From the NCBI GenBank assembly GCA_029055565.1, contig JAIDCZ010000029.1, positions 73,973 to 113,194 on the forward strand: a DNA stretch of 39,222 nt, given 5' to 3'. Of the stretch, positions 16,464 through 24,351 are shown piece after piece (the first letter of the stretch is position 1; every line of letters begins with the position of its first letter). The notes under the pieces were generated by a model. That model made no database searches. It was not told the origin of the DNA and was given only the letters and a program-made list of their open reading frames with translations. The position numbers and the translations under genes were made by a program. Origin of the DNA: Clostridiales bacterium. GTDB taxonomy: Bacteria; Bacillota; Clostridia; Christensenellales; Pumilibacteraceae.

Positions 16464-16745
16464 GGCGGGCTAGTCGTAATCAAAACGAATAATGAAATGT
16501 TGGATCAACATGAAATATATTCGATATGAAATAACACTGCGCGTTATGAAATAAAATTCGCCAATCATACGCGAAGCGTACTTCATATTTCGTAAGAAAT
16601 ATTTCATTGCAGTGCTATTTAACTCGCCGTAAGGCGAATTTCATTGTAAAACCCGAAACGATATTCGTTTCGGGTTTTACATGGCGGGCAGTCATCATCC
16701 GAATTTGAACTTTTTATGTACAAAAAGTGTTTAGGGATAATGATA
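16464..16745 (+). repeat. Structured repeat element: array of small hairpins with ATGAAAT/ATTTCAT words
   Basis: ATGAAAT occurs at 16492, 16510, 16526 and 16546, and the complement ATTTCAT at 16601 and 16638. Between them are short palindromes: GTTG-gat-CAAC (16499-16509), ATAT-tcg-ATAT (16517-16527), TACGC-gaa-GCGTA (16568-16580), ATTTC-gtaa-GAAAT (16587-16600), TCGCC-gtaa-GGCGA (16624-16637) and a 16-bp stem at 16646-16680. Long-range matches also exist: AATAACACTGC (16530-16540) with GCAGTGCTATT (16609-16619), and AAATTCGCC (16554-16562) with GGCGAATTT (16633-16641). GGCGGGC[T]AGTC flanks the array at 16464 and 16683. The tail 16692-16742 folds into a bulged hairpin (TCATCATCC/GGATAATGA outside, ACTTTTT/AAAAAGT inside). 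No protein is encoded. It may be a non-autonomous mobile element or an RNA gene. Confidence 0.65.
16646..16680. terminator. Strong symmetrical hairpin at the end of the array, probable terminator
   Basis: GTAAAACCCGAAACGA (16646-16661) pairs perfectly with 16665-16680 around the loop TAT. The stem ends in TTTT on either strand. It lies downstream of pgmB (stop at 16770), so it may terminate the glucan operon. It could also end a plus-strand transcript from the promoter at 16349. No T-run follows outside the stem. Confidence 0.6.
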
Positions 16746-16769
16746 TATGATTTTTAATCGAAAATGCAA

Positions 16770-17405
16770 TTATATTTTAAGTAAATCGGAAAATTTATCG
16801 AGGCGGATATCGGTATGTTCGTAGTCGCGTGCGGTGCCTATGCCGGCGGTGGTGAACCCGCCGCTTTTGCCGGCATCAATGCCCGAGTACGCGTCCTCTA
16901 CCACAAGGCAGTCTTGCGGCGGCAAGCCTATCATTTGCGCCGCCTTTAAAAACACTTCGGGGTCGGGCTTGCTTTTTGTTATGCAATTCCCATCAGCTAC
17001 GGCGTCGAAAAAATCGCCCAAGCCTATTTGCTTTAAAATAGCGGGAGTGTTTTTGCTTGACGAGCCTATCGCCAATTTCAAACCCATTTTGCGTAGCGAG
17101 GTAAGAGTGGACAAAACATCATCATCCAAATCCTTAGGCGACATATTGTTTAGCATTTTTTTGTACATACCGTTTTTGCGTTCGGCAAGCTCAAGCTTTT
17201 GCTCGGGCGTATACACCCTATCGCTTTTTGCCAAAACGACCTTCAAGCTTTCCATTCGGCTAACGCCGCGCTGCTTCATATTATCCTCACGGTTAAAGTC
17301 CCGAATTCCCAATTCCTCCGCAAGCGCCTTCCACGCAAGATAATGGTACTCGTCCGTCGAGCAGATAACACCGTCCAAATCGAATATTATGCCATTGAAT
17401 TTCAT
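16770..17405 (-). CDS. pgmB: Beta-phosphoglucomutase
   Basis: This cytoplasmic HAD-superfamily enzyme (211 aa) converts beta-D-glucose 1-phosphate to glucose 6-phosphate, the step after an inverting GH65 phosphorylase. The nucleophile Asp9 and general acid/base Asp11 are in IIFDLDGVI. The cap-domain arginine region (MKQRGVSRMESL), Ser/Lys motifs (IGSSSKN, TKSKPDPEVF) and metal site (VVEDAYSGIDA) are all present. I chose the ATG at 17405 over a GTG at 17411 because AAGGAG is 7 nt from the ATG and would abut the GTG. The start overlaps the stop of the upstream GH65 gene as ATGA, so translation is probably coupled. It is the last gene of the long glucan operon. Pairing with GH65 is the classic arrangement of maltose, kojibiose, nigerose and trehalose phosphorolysis. 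Confidence 0.96.
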   Translation of the reverse strand: MKFNGIIFDLDGVICSTDEYHYLAWKALAEELGIRDFNREDNMKQRGVSRMESLKVVLAKSDRVYTPEQKLELAERKNGMYKKMLNNMSPKDLDDDVLSTLTSLRKMGLKLAIGSSSKNTPAILKQIGLGDFFDAVADGNCITKSKPDPEVFLKAAQMIGLPPQDCLVVEDAYSGIDAGKSGGFTTAGIGTARDYEHTDIRLDKFSDLLKI

Positions 17406-19357
17406 GTCCACTCTCCTTTTTTGCCGAAAATTGCCTTAGCCGCCATCCATGCACCGCCGCTCGCCGCGGGATGTGTGCCGCCTATGTAAACGTCTCCCGC
17501 CCACTGCTTTCCGCCGCCGCGCAAATCAATTTCCGCAGAGTCCAAAAATGCCGAATACGCGTCGTCCGGTTTTCCTATTCTGCACGCGGTAAGCGCATAC
17601 GCGCAGTGACTTAACGACGAGCCGTGTTCGGTGTACGGCAGATAAAACTCGTAGTTTTTGCGCTGTATATCTGTCGGGAATAAGTCGGGATAAAGATTAA
17701 ACAGCATTATAACGTCGGCTTGCTTTATTACTCTTGTAGCGGTGGCAACGCCGCCCGATCCGCCCCAATACTCACGCGGATGTGCAAGCCTGCCGCGAAC
17801 AGTTTCCACACTCACGTCTTCCAATCCGAAATATCCGTCAAACTGTTCTATAACGCCGTCGGCGTTGGGTTGAGGCAGGTATAGTTTTTCAACCCATTCT
17901 TTAAGCTTTTTAACGGCACTTGCCGAGTAAACGTTTTTAAACTTTTCGGCAAGCTCAACGCCGCGTTTGGTGATTTGATAGAACATATAGTTGGTGTAAG
18001 CATTATTGTTTACGCGTTCGTGATACTCGTCGGGGCCGATTACGTCAAGCAATTCGTATCTGTCTTTAATATGATTATAGTAGCTGTAAGTGCGGGCAAA
18101 CTCGGCGCATTCCAAAACGGTTTCAAGTCCGCCGTTAAGCATAAGTTTATCGTCGGCGGTGCGGTTATAGTATTCCAAAATCGCATACGCGACGTCGGCG
18201 GATATATGGATTTGCTTATCCTTAAAATACGTCCTAATAGGTCTATGTGTGAACACGTCGGTCACGTTAAAGTCCGAGCAAGCGTCGTAGCCGTCCTGAC
18301 TCTCCCATGCGTAAAACGCGCCGCCGTAGCCGTAATACTTTGCCTTTTCCTTTGCCGCAGGCAAGGTGTTTATTCTATATTTAATAAGTCTTTCGGCAAC
18401 GTCGGGTAGCGCCGATAGGTAGAACGGCAACATAAATATTTCGGTATCCCAAAACACCGCGCCCTTATACGTTTGTCCGGACAGGCCGCGTGCCGCTATG
18501 GAATAATCGCCCTTAGGCGCTATTATTAGCAAGTGATATATGCTGTAATCGAGCGCAAGCTGTCCGCGCTCGTCGCCGTCAATAATCATTCGGCAATCGC
18601 GCCACAGTTTTTTCCAAGCGCCCGCATGTTCGACCAACGCTTGATCGTAGCTTTCGTATCGTATTACTTTTTCATCGTCAACCGAAACGTAAGCAAGCCT
18701 ATCCAGCATAAAGCTTTCCCCCGCCTTGACAAATGCGGTTATTAAACCAAAGCCGTTATCGAACTGCGTGACTTCGCCGGAATACTCGCAAGCTACCCTT
18801 ACTTTGCGCCCAAGCTCCTGCGTTACGCCTGTCGCCTCGATAACGTTTTTTGTAAGCTTGGTTTTAACGTCTTTAAAGTGCGGTCCGTTAAGCTCCCAAA
18901 TATCCGTATCCACGCCCACGCGGAACACGAACAGCATATCCTTGTCGGACGTAACAACAGTGCGCGAGCAAATATTATTCTTGTTTGCCATATTGACAAA
19001 CCGCTCGGTGCGCAATGTCACCGTCGCGCCGCGCACGCTGTACGTAGTTTTACGCGAAAATATGCCGCGCGAAATATCCAAGCTCGTTTCGTGCGATACT
19101 GTATTTTCGCCGCGCACGTCGAGCGAGGTATCGCCGGCAAAGACATGCATATACAGCGGGTTAAACGCATTCACCGTTTCCCGCCACTTGCCTTGCACTC
19201 CGTCGTATACGCCAGCGATATTCAGCCCCACGCATTCAGCTTTGCCAAACTCGTCAAGCATACCGCGGTAGCCGATATAACCGTTGCCCGTCAAAAACTT
19301 ATTGCCGTTTTGTACAATGCTTTCGGGATTGAACCCGTTCTCTTTAATTTCAATCAT
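17402..19357 (-). CDS. GH65 glycoside phosphorylase, short form lacking the C-terminal domain
   Basis: This 651-aa cytoplasmic protein has the GH65 (alpha/alpha)6-barrel motifs: RGLSGQTYKGAVFWDTEIFM for the substrate pocket, FKDKQIHISADVAYAI, and LLDVIGPDEYHERVNNN with the general acid Glu444. GH65 phosphorylases split an alpha-glucoside with phosphate, inverting the linkage to give beta-glucose 1-phosphate. Family members act on maltose, trehalose, kojibiose, nigerose, alpha-1,3-oligoglucan and others; I cannot fix the specificity from sequence. The protein ends soon after the barrel (GGTHPAASGGAWMAAKAIFG). The neighbouring GH65 continues for another ~75 residues, so a C-terminal beta domain appears to be missing. 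Its start overlaps the upstream GH65 stop, and its stop overlaps pgmB, both as ATGA. Confidence 0.93.
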   Translation of the reverse strand: MIEIKENGFNPESIVQNGNKFLTGNGYIGYRGMLDEFGKAECVGLNIAGVYDGVQGKWRETVNAFNPLYMHVFAGDTSLDVRGENTVSHETSLDISRGIFSRKTTYSVRGATVTLRTERFVNMANKNNICSRTVVTSDKDMLFVFRVGVDTDIWELNGPHFKDVKTKLTKNVIEATGVTQELGRKVRVACEYSGEVTQFDNGFGLITAFVKAGESFMLDRLAYVSVDDEKVIRYESYDQALVEHAGAWKKLWRDCRMIIDGDERGQLALDYSIYHLLIIAPKGDYSIAARGLSGQTYKGAVFWDTEIFMLPFYLSALPDVAERLIKYRINTLPAAKEKAKYYGYGGAFYAWESQDGYDACSDFNVTDVFTHRPIRTYFKDKQIHISADVAYAILEYYNRTADDKLMLNGGLETVLECAEFARTYSYYNHIKDRYELLDVIGPDEYHERVNNNAYTNYMFYQITKRGVELAEKFKNVYSASAVKKLKEWVEKLYLPQPNADGVIEQFDGYFGLEDVSVETVRGRLAHPREYWGGSGGVATATRVIKQADVIMLFNLYPDLFPTDIQRKNYEFYLPYTEHGSSLSHCAYALTACRIGKPDDAYSAFLDSAEIDLRGGGKQWAGDVYIGGTHPAASGGAWMAAKAIFGKKGEWT

Positions 19358-21588
19358 AAGCTTACTGTTAAAGTATCTTTGATTTTATATTCGGTGCCGC
19401 ACACTACCGCGTCGACCACACCGCCGACAACGGAAATCGTAGCCTTTTTAGGCTCAACCGTAACGGATATATTGCTGCCCTTATAGTTGAGCTTAAACGA
19501 GTATTTTTTCCAAATTGCGGGAATGCACGGATTGATAACAAGCTTGTTGCCGTCGCTGCGCACGCCACCGAAGCCGTAAACTATATTCAGCCAAGCGGCG
19601 GATATAGATGTTGTGTGCAAGCCCTCGCACGTGTTGCGGTTGTAGTCGTCCAAGTCCAAACGCGTGGCAAAGCCGAAAAACGACACCGCCTTGTCCATCA
19701 AGCCGAGTTCACATGCCAATATCGAATGCACCGACGGCGAGAGCGACGATTCGTGTATGCAACGCGGCTCGTAATAACGGTAGTTAGCCAGCTTGCATTC
19801 CTTGGAAAAATCGCCGTTGTACAAAAACTGGAACATCAAAACGTCAGGCTGCTTTATCATATCGTTGCGGTAAATCCTATCGTAGCTCCAATGCGAGTAC
19901 AACGGAAAATCGCTGTCCGGTATGCTGTCTATATCTATATGCGGAAGATTGTAAAAACCTTCGTGCTGTTCGTACAGCAATGTTTTTTGGTCGTAAAGTA
20001 TTTTCATACTATCGGCGCAACGCTTCCACTCGTCGAGTTCGGTTTGCGATACGCCAAGCCGCGACGTCAGCTTTTGTTTATCGGGATAATCGGCTATCAC
20101 CGACAAAGTATAGTTAAACGTCTTTTTTGCCATGTAATTGGTGTACGTGTTGTGGTTGACCATCATTTGGAATTCGTCCGGCCCCATAACGCCGAAATAT
20201 CCGAACTTGCCGTCGGCGCCCCACTGTCCGCGCGTAACAAGATAGCGGCAAATTTCCACCAACATCTCTATACCCTCGCGGTACAAAAAGTAGGTGTCGC
20301 CAGAAACGTTGACGTAATGGTAAATGCCGTAGGCCACAGCGGTGGACGGCTGCATTTGTAGGCTTGCGTGCTGCCACAGGTTGCAGGACTCATGCCCGTT
20401 GATTGTGGCAATGGGATAGCACGCGCCCGCACAGTCTAATTCCTTGGCGCGGGCTTTGGCCTGCGAAAGCGTGTTGTAACGATACATCAAAAGGCACTTT
20501 GCCGCGTCCGGATTACTGAATAAATAATAGGGCAAGCAATACGATTCCGTATCCCAAAACGCCTGACCGCCGTACGCCTCGCCGGTAAGACCCTTTGCCC
20601 CAATATTGTCGGTAGGATCGGCGGCGTGGTAGGTTTGTTGAAGCTGGAATATACAAAAGCGTATGCCCTGCTGGTTTTCGTCATCTCCGACTATTTCTAT
20701 ATCCGACCTTTTCCAAAAATCCGCCCAATACTGTTCGTTGCGAGCAAGCGCGCCGTCGTAGCCTTCTTTGATTTGCTTAGACAGTTCGTCCTGCGCCTGC
20801 CGCGAACAGTCCTTGCCCGTCTTGTCCACGCACACAGCGACGAGGCGCGTAAAGGTGTATGTTTTATTCGGTTTAAGATTTAATTCAAAGCCGTGACGAA
20901 CGCACCTATCGCCCATTGTTATTTTTTGGGAATGGGCACCGCCCACCGTAGCGTCCATAAAAACGGCGGCCGACTGCGAGCTTGTTTCCGTTCCGCACAA
21001 AAGTCCGTTGTCGAATATTTTGCGTTGCTGCCAGCGCGACGGACTGCCGCCGTGCGGGTTATTAAAGTTTATCTCCGCGCTCAGCGTAAGAATGCAGCTT
21101 TTATCGGCTGTAAATTCAACCGACTGGTAAGCGCGGTGGTAGTTTTGCATATCCAAAAAACGACAAAAATTCATGGTAAGGCGCACGCCGTCCGCAAGCC
21201 AAGTAACAGTGCGAGTAAGGCGTCCGTTTTTCAGCGACAAGTTGCGCGAATAGTTTTCCACCGCGCACGACGCCATATCGAACGGCTTGCCGTTGACCGA
21301 TATTTCCATTTTCCAATAATCGGCGGCGTTCACCATAAAATGGCTTTTGGTGCTGATGCCCTTATACCCCGTTGCAAACGTGTCCGGCGAGTATTCGTAA
21401 ACGCCGTTTAAATAGCTGCCCAAAAGCGACGGCGCCGTCGTGCCCTCCTCCAAATAACCGCGACTGCCCATATATTCGTTGCCGAGCGAAAAAACAGACT
21501 CCGCAACCCTTGAAAAATCGGGCGAAAACAAATCCTCTGTAATATTCCAGCCGTCGCCGACAAAATGCTTACGTGCAGTCTTTGCCAT
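19354..21588 (-). CDS. GH65 glycoside phosphorylase, full length
   Basis: This 744-aa cytoplasmic protein has the N-terminal beta-sandwich typical of GH65 (SLGNEYMGSRGYLEEGTTAP, about residues 33-52), and barrel motifs GLTGEAYGGQAFWDTESYCL and GVMGPDEFQMMVNHNTYTN with general acid Glu472. A C-terminal beta domain is present (GGVRSDGNKLVINPCIPAIW onward). It is quite different in sequence from the adjacent short GH65, so the two probably act on different linkages or chain lengths, for example a disaccharide and an oligosaccharide. Adjacent GH65 pairs acting on alpha-1,3-glucosides (nigerose phosphorylase and alpha-1,3-oligoglucan phosphorylase) are known in clostridia. With the GH87-like gene in the operon that is a plausible role here, but it is inference. 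GAGGAT precedes the ATG; 12 bp separate it from the upstream small gene. Confidence 0.93.
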   Translation of the reverse strand: MAKTARKHFVGDGWNITEDLFSPDFSRVAESVFSLGNEYMGSRGYLEEGTTAPSLLGSYLNGVYEYSPDTFATGYKGISTKSHFMVNAADYWKMEISVNGKPFDMASCAVENYSRNLSLKNGRLTRTVTWLADGVRLTMNFCRFLDMQNYHRAYQSVEFTADKSCILTLSAEINFNNPHGGSPSRWQQRKIFDNGLLCGTETSSQSAAVFMDATVGGAHSQKITMGDRCVRHGFELNLKPNKTYTFTRLVAVCVDKTGKDCSRQAQDELSKQIKEGYDGALARNEQYWADFWKRSDIEIVGDDENQQGIRFCIFQLQQTYHAADPTDNIGAKGLTGEAYGGQAFWDTESYCLPYYLFSNPDAAKCLLMYRYNTLSQAKARAKELDCAGACYPIATINGHESCNLWQHASLQMQPSTAVAYGIYHYVNVSGDTYFLYREGIEMLVEICRYLVTRGQWGADGKFGYFGVMGPDEFQMMVNHNTYTNYMAKKTFNYTLSVIADYPDKQKLTSRLGVSQTELDEWKRCADSMKILYDQKTLLYEQHEGFYNLPHIDIDSIPDSDFPLYSHWSYDRIYRNDMIKQPDVLMFQFLYNGDFSKECKLANYRYYEPRCIHESSLSPSVHSILACELGLMDKAVSFFGFATRLDLDDYNRNTCEGLHTTSISAAWLNIVYGFGGVRSDGNKLVINPCIPAIWKKYSFKLNYKGSNISVTVEPKKATISVVGGVVDAVVCGTEYKIKDTLTVSL

Positions 21589-21600
21589 AATAATATCCTC

Positions 21601-21951
21601 TTAAATTTTTTCGTCGCCGAATTCCAGCGACATTTGCTGCATAAGTCCGATAAGGATTTTTTTTGTTAGCTTGCCCTTGGGTGAGAACACCGCAACGCCT
21701 ATGCGCGTGCCGCCGTTTTGCAGCACGATAAAAGAAACGGTCACCTCGAATTTTTCGGTCTTGGCAAACATTTCTTTAAAGTTTTCATTGACAACAAAGT
21801 CGCCGTAGCCGAGCTTGGCTAATAACTCTTTTGCTCGTTTAATGCAACTATCTACGTCGCAAGACACTTCTATCGGATGAAGTGCGCTGTTTTTGTTGTC
21901 GTCCGACGTGATAGAATAAGTTTCAAAAAACACCGAAAGACCCTTAAACAT
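21601..21951 (-). CDS. Small protein of unknown function in the glucan operon
   Basis: This 116-aa protein has no signal or membrane span. The sequence suggests a small alpha/beta fold: an N-terminal strand (MFKGLSVFFETYSIT), a helix (DSCIKRAKELLAKLGYGDFV), central strands (EVTVSFIVLQNGG and RIGVAVFSP) and a final helix (LTKKILIGLMQQMSLEFG). I do not recognise the family. AGAGGAAG lies 5 nt before the ATG. It sits 9 bp after the ABC ATPase gene and 12 bp before the first GH65 gene, so it is co-transcribed with transport and phosphorolysis genes. A cytoplasmic accessory or sensor role is possible. No catalytic residues can be named. Confidence 0.75.
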   Translation of the reverse strand: MFKGLSVFFETYSITSDDNKNSALHPIEVSCDVDSCIKRAKELLAKLGYGDFVVNENFKEMFAKTEKFEVTVSFIVLQNGGTRIGVAVFSPKGKLTKKILIGLMQQMSLEFGDEKI

Positions 21952-21960
21952 AGCTTCCTC

Positions 21961-23049
21961 TTAAATTACGTTTGTCGTTTCGGGATTGAAAAAGTGCAGA
22001 TTTTCCTCGTTGAACAAAATGGCAACTTCGTCATGCGGATGTATTTCGTTCTTGGCCGAGGTCCTGAAAACAACGCGCTGTTCCCCTATCTTGCCGTGAA
22101 GAATCAACTCGTAGCCCAATAGCTCCACTACGTCGCATTTTGTTTGAATGCTGTTGGCGGACTTTCCTTTAACAAGCTCTATGTCCTCGGGACGAATGCC
22201 GACAACGATATTTTTGCCGTCGTAATCCTTTAAGTGCTCGCACTGCGCTTTGTTCAGTTTTATGCTGAGCTCGCTTTGCTCACCTGCAAAATAGAACTCG
22301 CCGTTTTCGTATTTGCCGTTAAAGAAGTTCATTGCCGGCGAGCCTATAAAGCCGCCCACAAACATATTTACGGGATGGTCGTACACTTCCTTGGGCGTGC
22401 CGATTTGCTGAACCTTGCCATCCTTCATAACAACGATACGCGAAGCCATAGTCATAGCTTCCGTTTGGTCGTGCGTTACGTACACAGTGGTCGCGCCTAC
22501 GTCCTCGTGAATCTTGGCAATCTCCGACCGCATTTGCACGCGCAGCTTGGCGTCGAGGTTACTTAGCGGCTCGTCCATCAGGAACACTTTGGGGCGGCGC
22601 ACTATTGCTCTGCCTAGCGCTACTCTCTGGCGCTGACCGCCTGAAAGCGCTTTGGGCTTGCGTTGAAGATACGGTTCCAAGCCCAATATTGCCGCAGCGT
22701 CATGTATGCGCCTATCGATTTCGTCCTTGGGCAGCTTTTGAATTTTGAGCGCGAACGCCATGTTATTGTAAACAGTCATGTGCGGATACAGCGCATAGCT
22801 TTGGAAAACCATGGCAATGTTTCTGTCCTTGGGCGAAATGTCGTTTACAAGCACGTCGTCTATGTACAGTTCGCCGGAAGATATATCCTCCAAGCCGGCA
22901 AGCATGCGCAGCGTTGTGGATTTGCCGCAACCCGACGGCCCTACAAACACGATAAACTCTTTGTCCTTAACGTCGAGGTTAAAGTCGAATACCGCTTGCA
23001 CCTTGTTGTCGTATATTTTGTTGATGTTGACAAATTTAATAGTTGCCAT
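21961..23049 (-). CDS. Carbohydrate ABC transporter ATP-binding protein (MsmK/UgpC/MalK type)
   Basis: This 362-aa protein has every ABC ATPase motif in order: Walker [10 protein letters not shown] (37-45), the Q-loop, signature [17 protein letters not shown] (about 135-150), Walker [13 protein letters not shown], and the H-loop [10 protein letters not shown]. The C-terminal ~125 residues are the TOBE/OB domain of the MalK class ([16 protein letters not shown]). Two subunits would drive import through the MalF/MalG-type pair encoded in the same operon. In Firmicutes such an ATPase often serves several sugar transporters. Here it is inside the operon, 9 bp from the GH13 gene. AGGAG lies 6 nt before the ATG. 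The C-terminal domain is of the length that can carry regulatory contacts. Confidence 0.95.
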   Translation of the reverse strand: MATIKFVNINKIYDNKVQAVFDFNLDVKDKEFIVFVGPSGCGKSTTLRMLAGLEDISSGELYIDDVLVNDISPKDRNIAMVFQSYALYPHMTVYNNMAFALKIQKLPKDEIDRRIHDAAAILGLEPYLQRKPKALSGGQRQRVALGRAIVRRPKVFLMDEPLSNLDAKLRVQMRSEIAKIHEDVGATTVYVTHDQTEAMTMASRIVVMKDGKVQQIGTPKEVYDHPVNMFVGGFIGSPAMNFFNGKYENGEFYFAGEQSELSIKLNKAQCEHLKDYDGKNIVVGIRPEDIELVKGKSANSIQTKCDVVELLGYELILHGKIGEQRVVFRTSAKNEIHPHDEVAILFNEENLHFFNPETTNVI

Positions 23050-23058
23050 AATTCACTC

Positions 23059-24351
23059 CTACAATTTTTGTTCGATTACGATAGGCTCGTTACCTATCGC
23101 CAGCTTGCCGTCTTGTACCGTTACGGTTTTGCCCGTTATTAAATTCTTGTAATCGCCGTCTTGAAGCTTTACCCCCACCGTCACCTCGCCGTCTTCAAAA
23201 TTGAATACACCGACCGACAGGCTCTCTTTATTCGTATAGCTGCACACTGCCGTTTGCTCGCCTTGCATTACGATATCGAAAAAACCGTGCGAATAAATAT
23301 CGTGTTTTTTGATGGCGGCAAGGTTGGCGATATAAGCCGATATATCTTTTGCCGCGTCGTTAAAGCTCCACTTTACCTCGTCGATTTCAAACAAATCGTT
23401 TTGCTTATCAAACGACGTTTCGTCGCCGGCGTAAACAAACGCAGTGCCTTTTAGGTAAAAGTTGAGCGCCCACAGCATTTTCAGCTTATCGCCGCTCCAA
23501 AACTTTGCGGCGCGTTCGCGGTCGTGATTATCGAGATACCGCGCCTTGACGTAATTTATAGGATAACGGCCCTCTTGGTTAAGAACGTCCTTTAACCATG
23601 CACCGAGCGAACCACCCTTTCTTTCCACAAACGCGCTTTGCGTGTCGTGAATATCGTAAACGTACAGCAAATCGAAGTAGTTGTACGCTTCGCCGTCGCT
23701 CATTGCATTGCAGCCCAGCCTTCTAAGCTCGCGCACAAAGTTGATTTCCACCGACTCGCCGAGCATAATAAGATTGGGATTGATTTTATGTAATGCATCG
23801 ACCGCTTGCTTCCAAAATAAAGCGGGCACGAGCGAACATACGTCCATGCGGAATCCGTCCACACCTTTTTTAACCCAAACCGAAAGTATATCGATAATCT
23901 TATCGCACAACTCTTGCTTGGAGTAGTCAAGGTCGTAAACGTCACCCCAATCACCGACTTTATTCGCCGGCTTGCCGTTTACGTGATAGAACCAATCTTC
24001 GTGTTGCTGCAAAAGGACGGAATCGCGCGAGGTATGGTTAAGTACCATATCGATAATAACCTTCAAACCGCGCTTATGCGCCTCATTTAACAGATTGGCA
24101 AAATCTTGTTCCGTTCCGTTCATCGGGTCGATTTTGGTATAATCGTAAATGGCGTACGGACTGCCGACCTCGCCCTTACGGTTGACCTTACCTATCGGAT
24201 AAAACGGCATAAGGTATAGAATATCTGCGCCGAGCGCCTTTATTCTATCCAGCTGTTTGGTAACGCCGTTAAAGTCATGCTTCGGCGAAAACTGACGAAC
24301 GAATACTTGATAAATAGTCTGGTTGTTTAAGTAAGCTTTATCGCAAATCAT
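23059..24351 (-). CDS. GH13 alpha-amylase family enzyme, cytoplasmic
   Basis: I chose the ATG at 24351 (MICDKAYLNNQTIYQVFVRQ); it overlaps the upstream stop as ATGA and has GGAG 9 nt upstream. The 430-aa protein has no signal peptide. All GH13 regions are present: region I DMVLNH (101-106), region II GFRMD with nucleophile Asp170, region III MLGES with acid/base Glu199, and region IV YLDNHD with transition-state Asp277. The enzyme should hydrolyse or transfer alpha-1,4 (or alpha-1,6) glucosidic bonds in imported oligosaccharides. The short single-domain form, with a small C-terminal beta domain, resembles maltodextrin-type or oligo-glucosidase GH13 members; the subfamily is uncertain. It would trim alpha-1,4-linked parts that the GH65 enzymes cannot attack. 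Confidence 0.94.
   Translation of the reverse strand: MICDKAYLNNQTIYQVFVRQFSPKHDFNGVTKQLDRIKALGADILYLMPFYPIGKVNRKGEVGSPYAIYDYTKIDPMNGTEQDFANLLNEAHKRGLKVIIDMVLNHTSRDSVLLQQHEDWFYHVNGKPANKVGDWGDVYDLDYSKQELCDKIIDILSVWVKKGVDGFRMDVCSLVPALFWKQAVDALHKINPNLIMLGESVEINFVRELRRLGCNAMSDGEAYNYFDLLYVYDIHDTQSAFVERKGGSLGAWLKDVLNQEGRYPINYVKARYLDNHDRERAAKFWSGDKLKMLWALNFYLKGTAFVYAGDETSFDKQNDLFEIDEVKWSFNDAAKDISAYIANLAAIKKHDIYSHGFFDIVMQGEQTAVCSYTNKESLSVGVFNFEDGEVTVGVKLQDGDYKNLITGKTVTVQDGKLAIGNEPIVIEQKL

Noticed and set aside
16376-16492. 38-codon plus-strand frame after the promoter at 16349
   Set aside because: The ATG is part of the -10 box, so the promoter cannot express it, and it has no ribosome binding site or recognisable family.
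16692-16742. True integron attC site
   Set aside because: The fold is similar in outline (two boxes with a bulge), but I see no confirmed core sites and no integron integrase; kept only as a resemblance.
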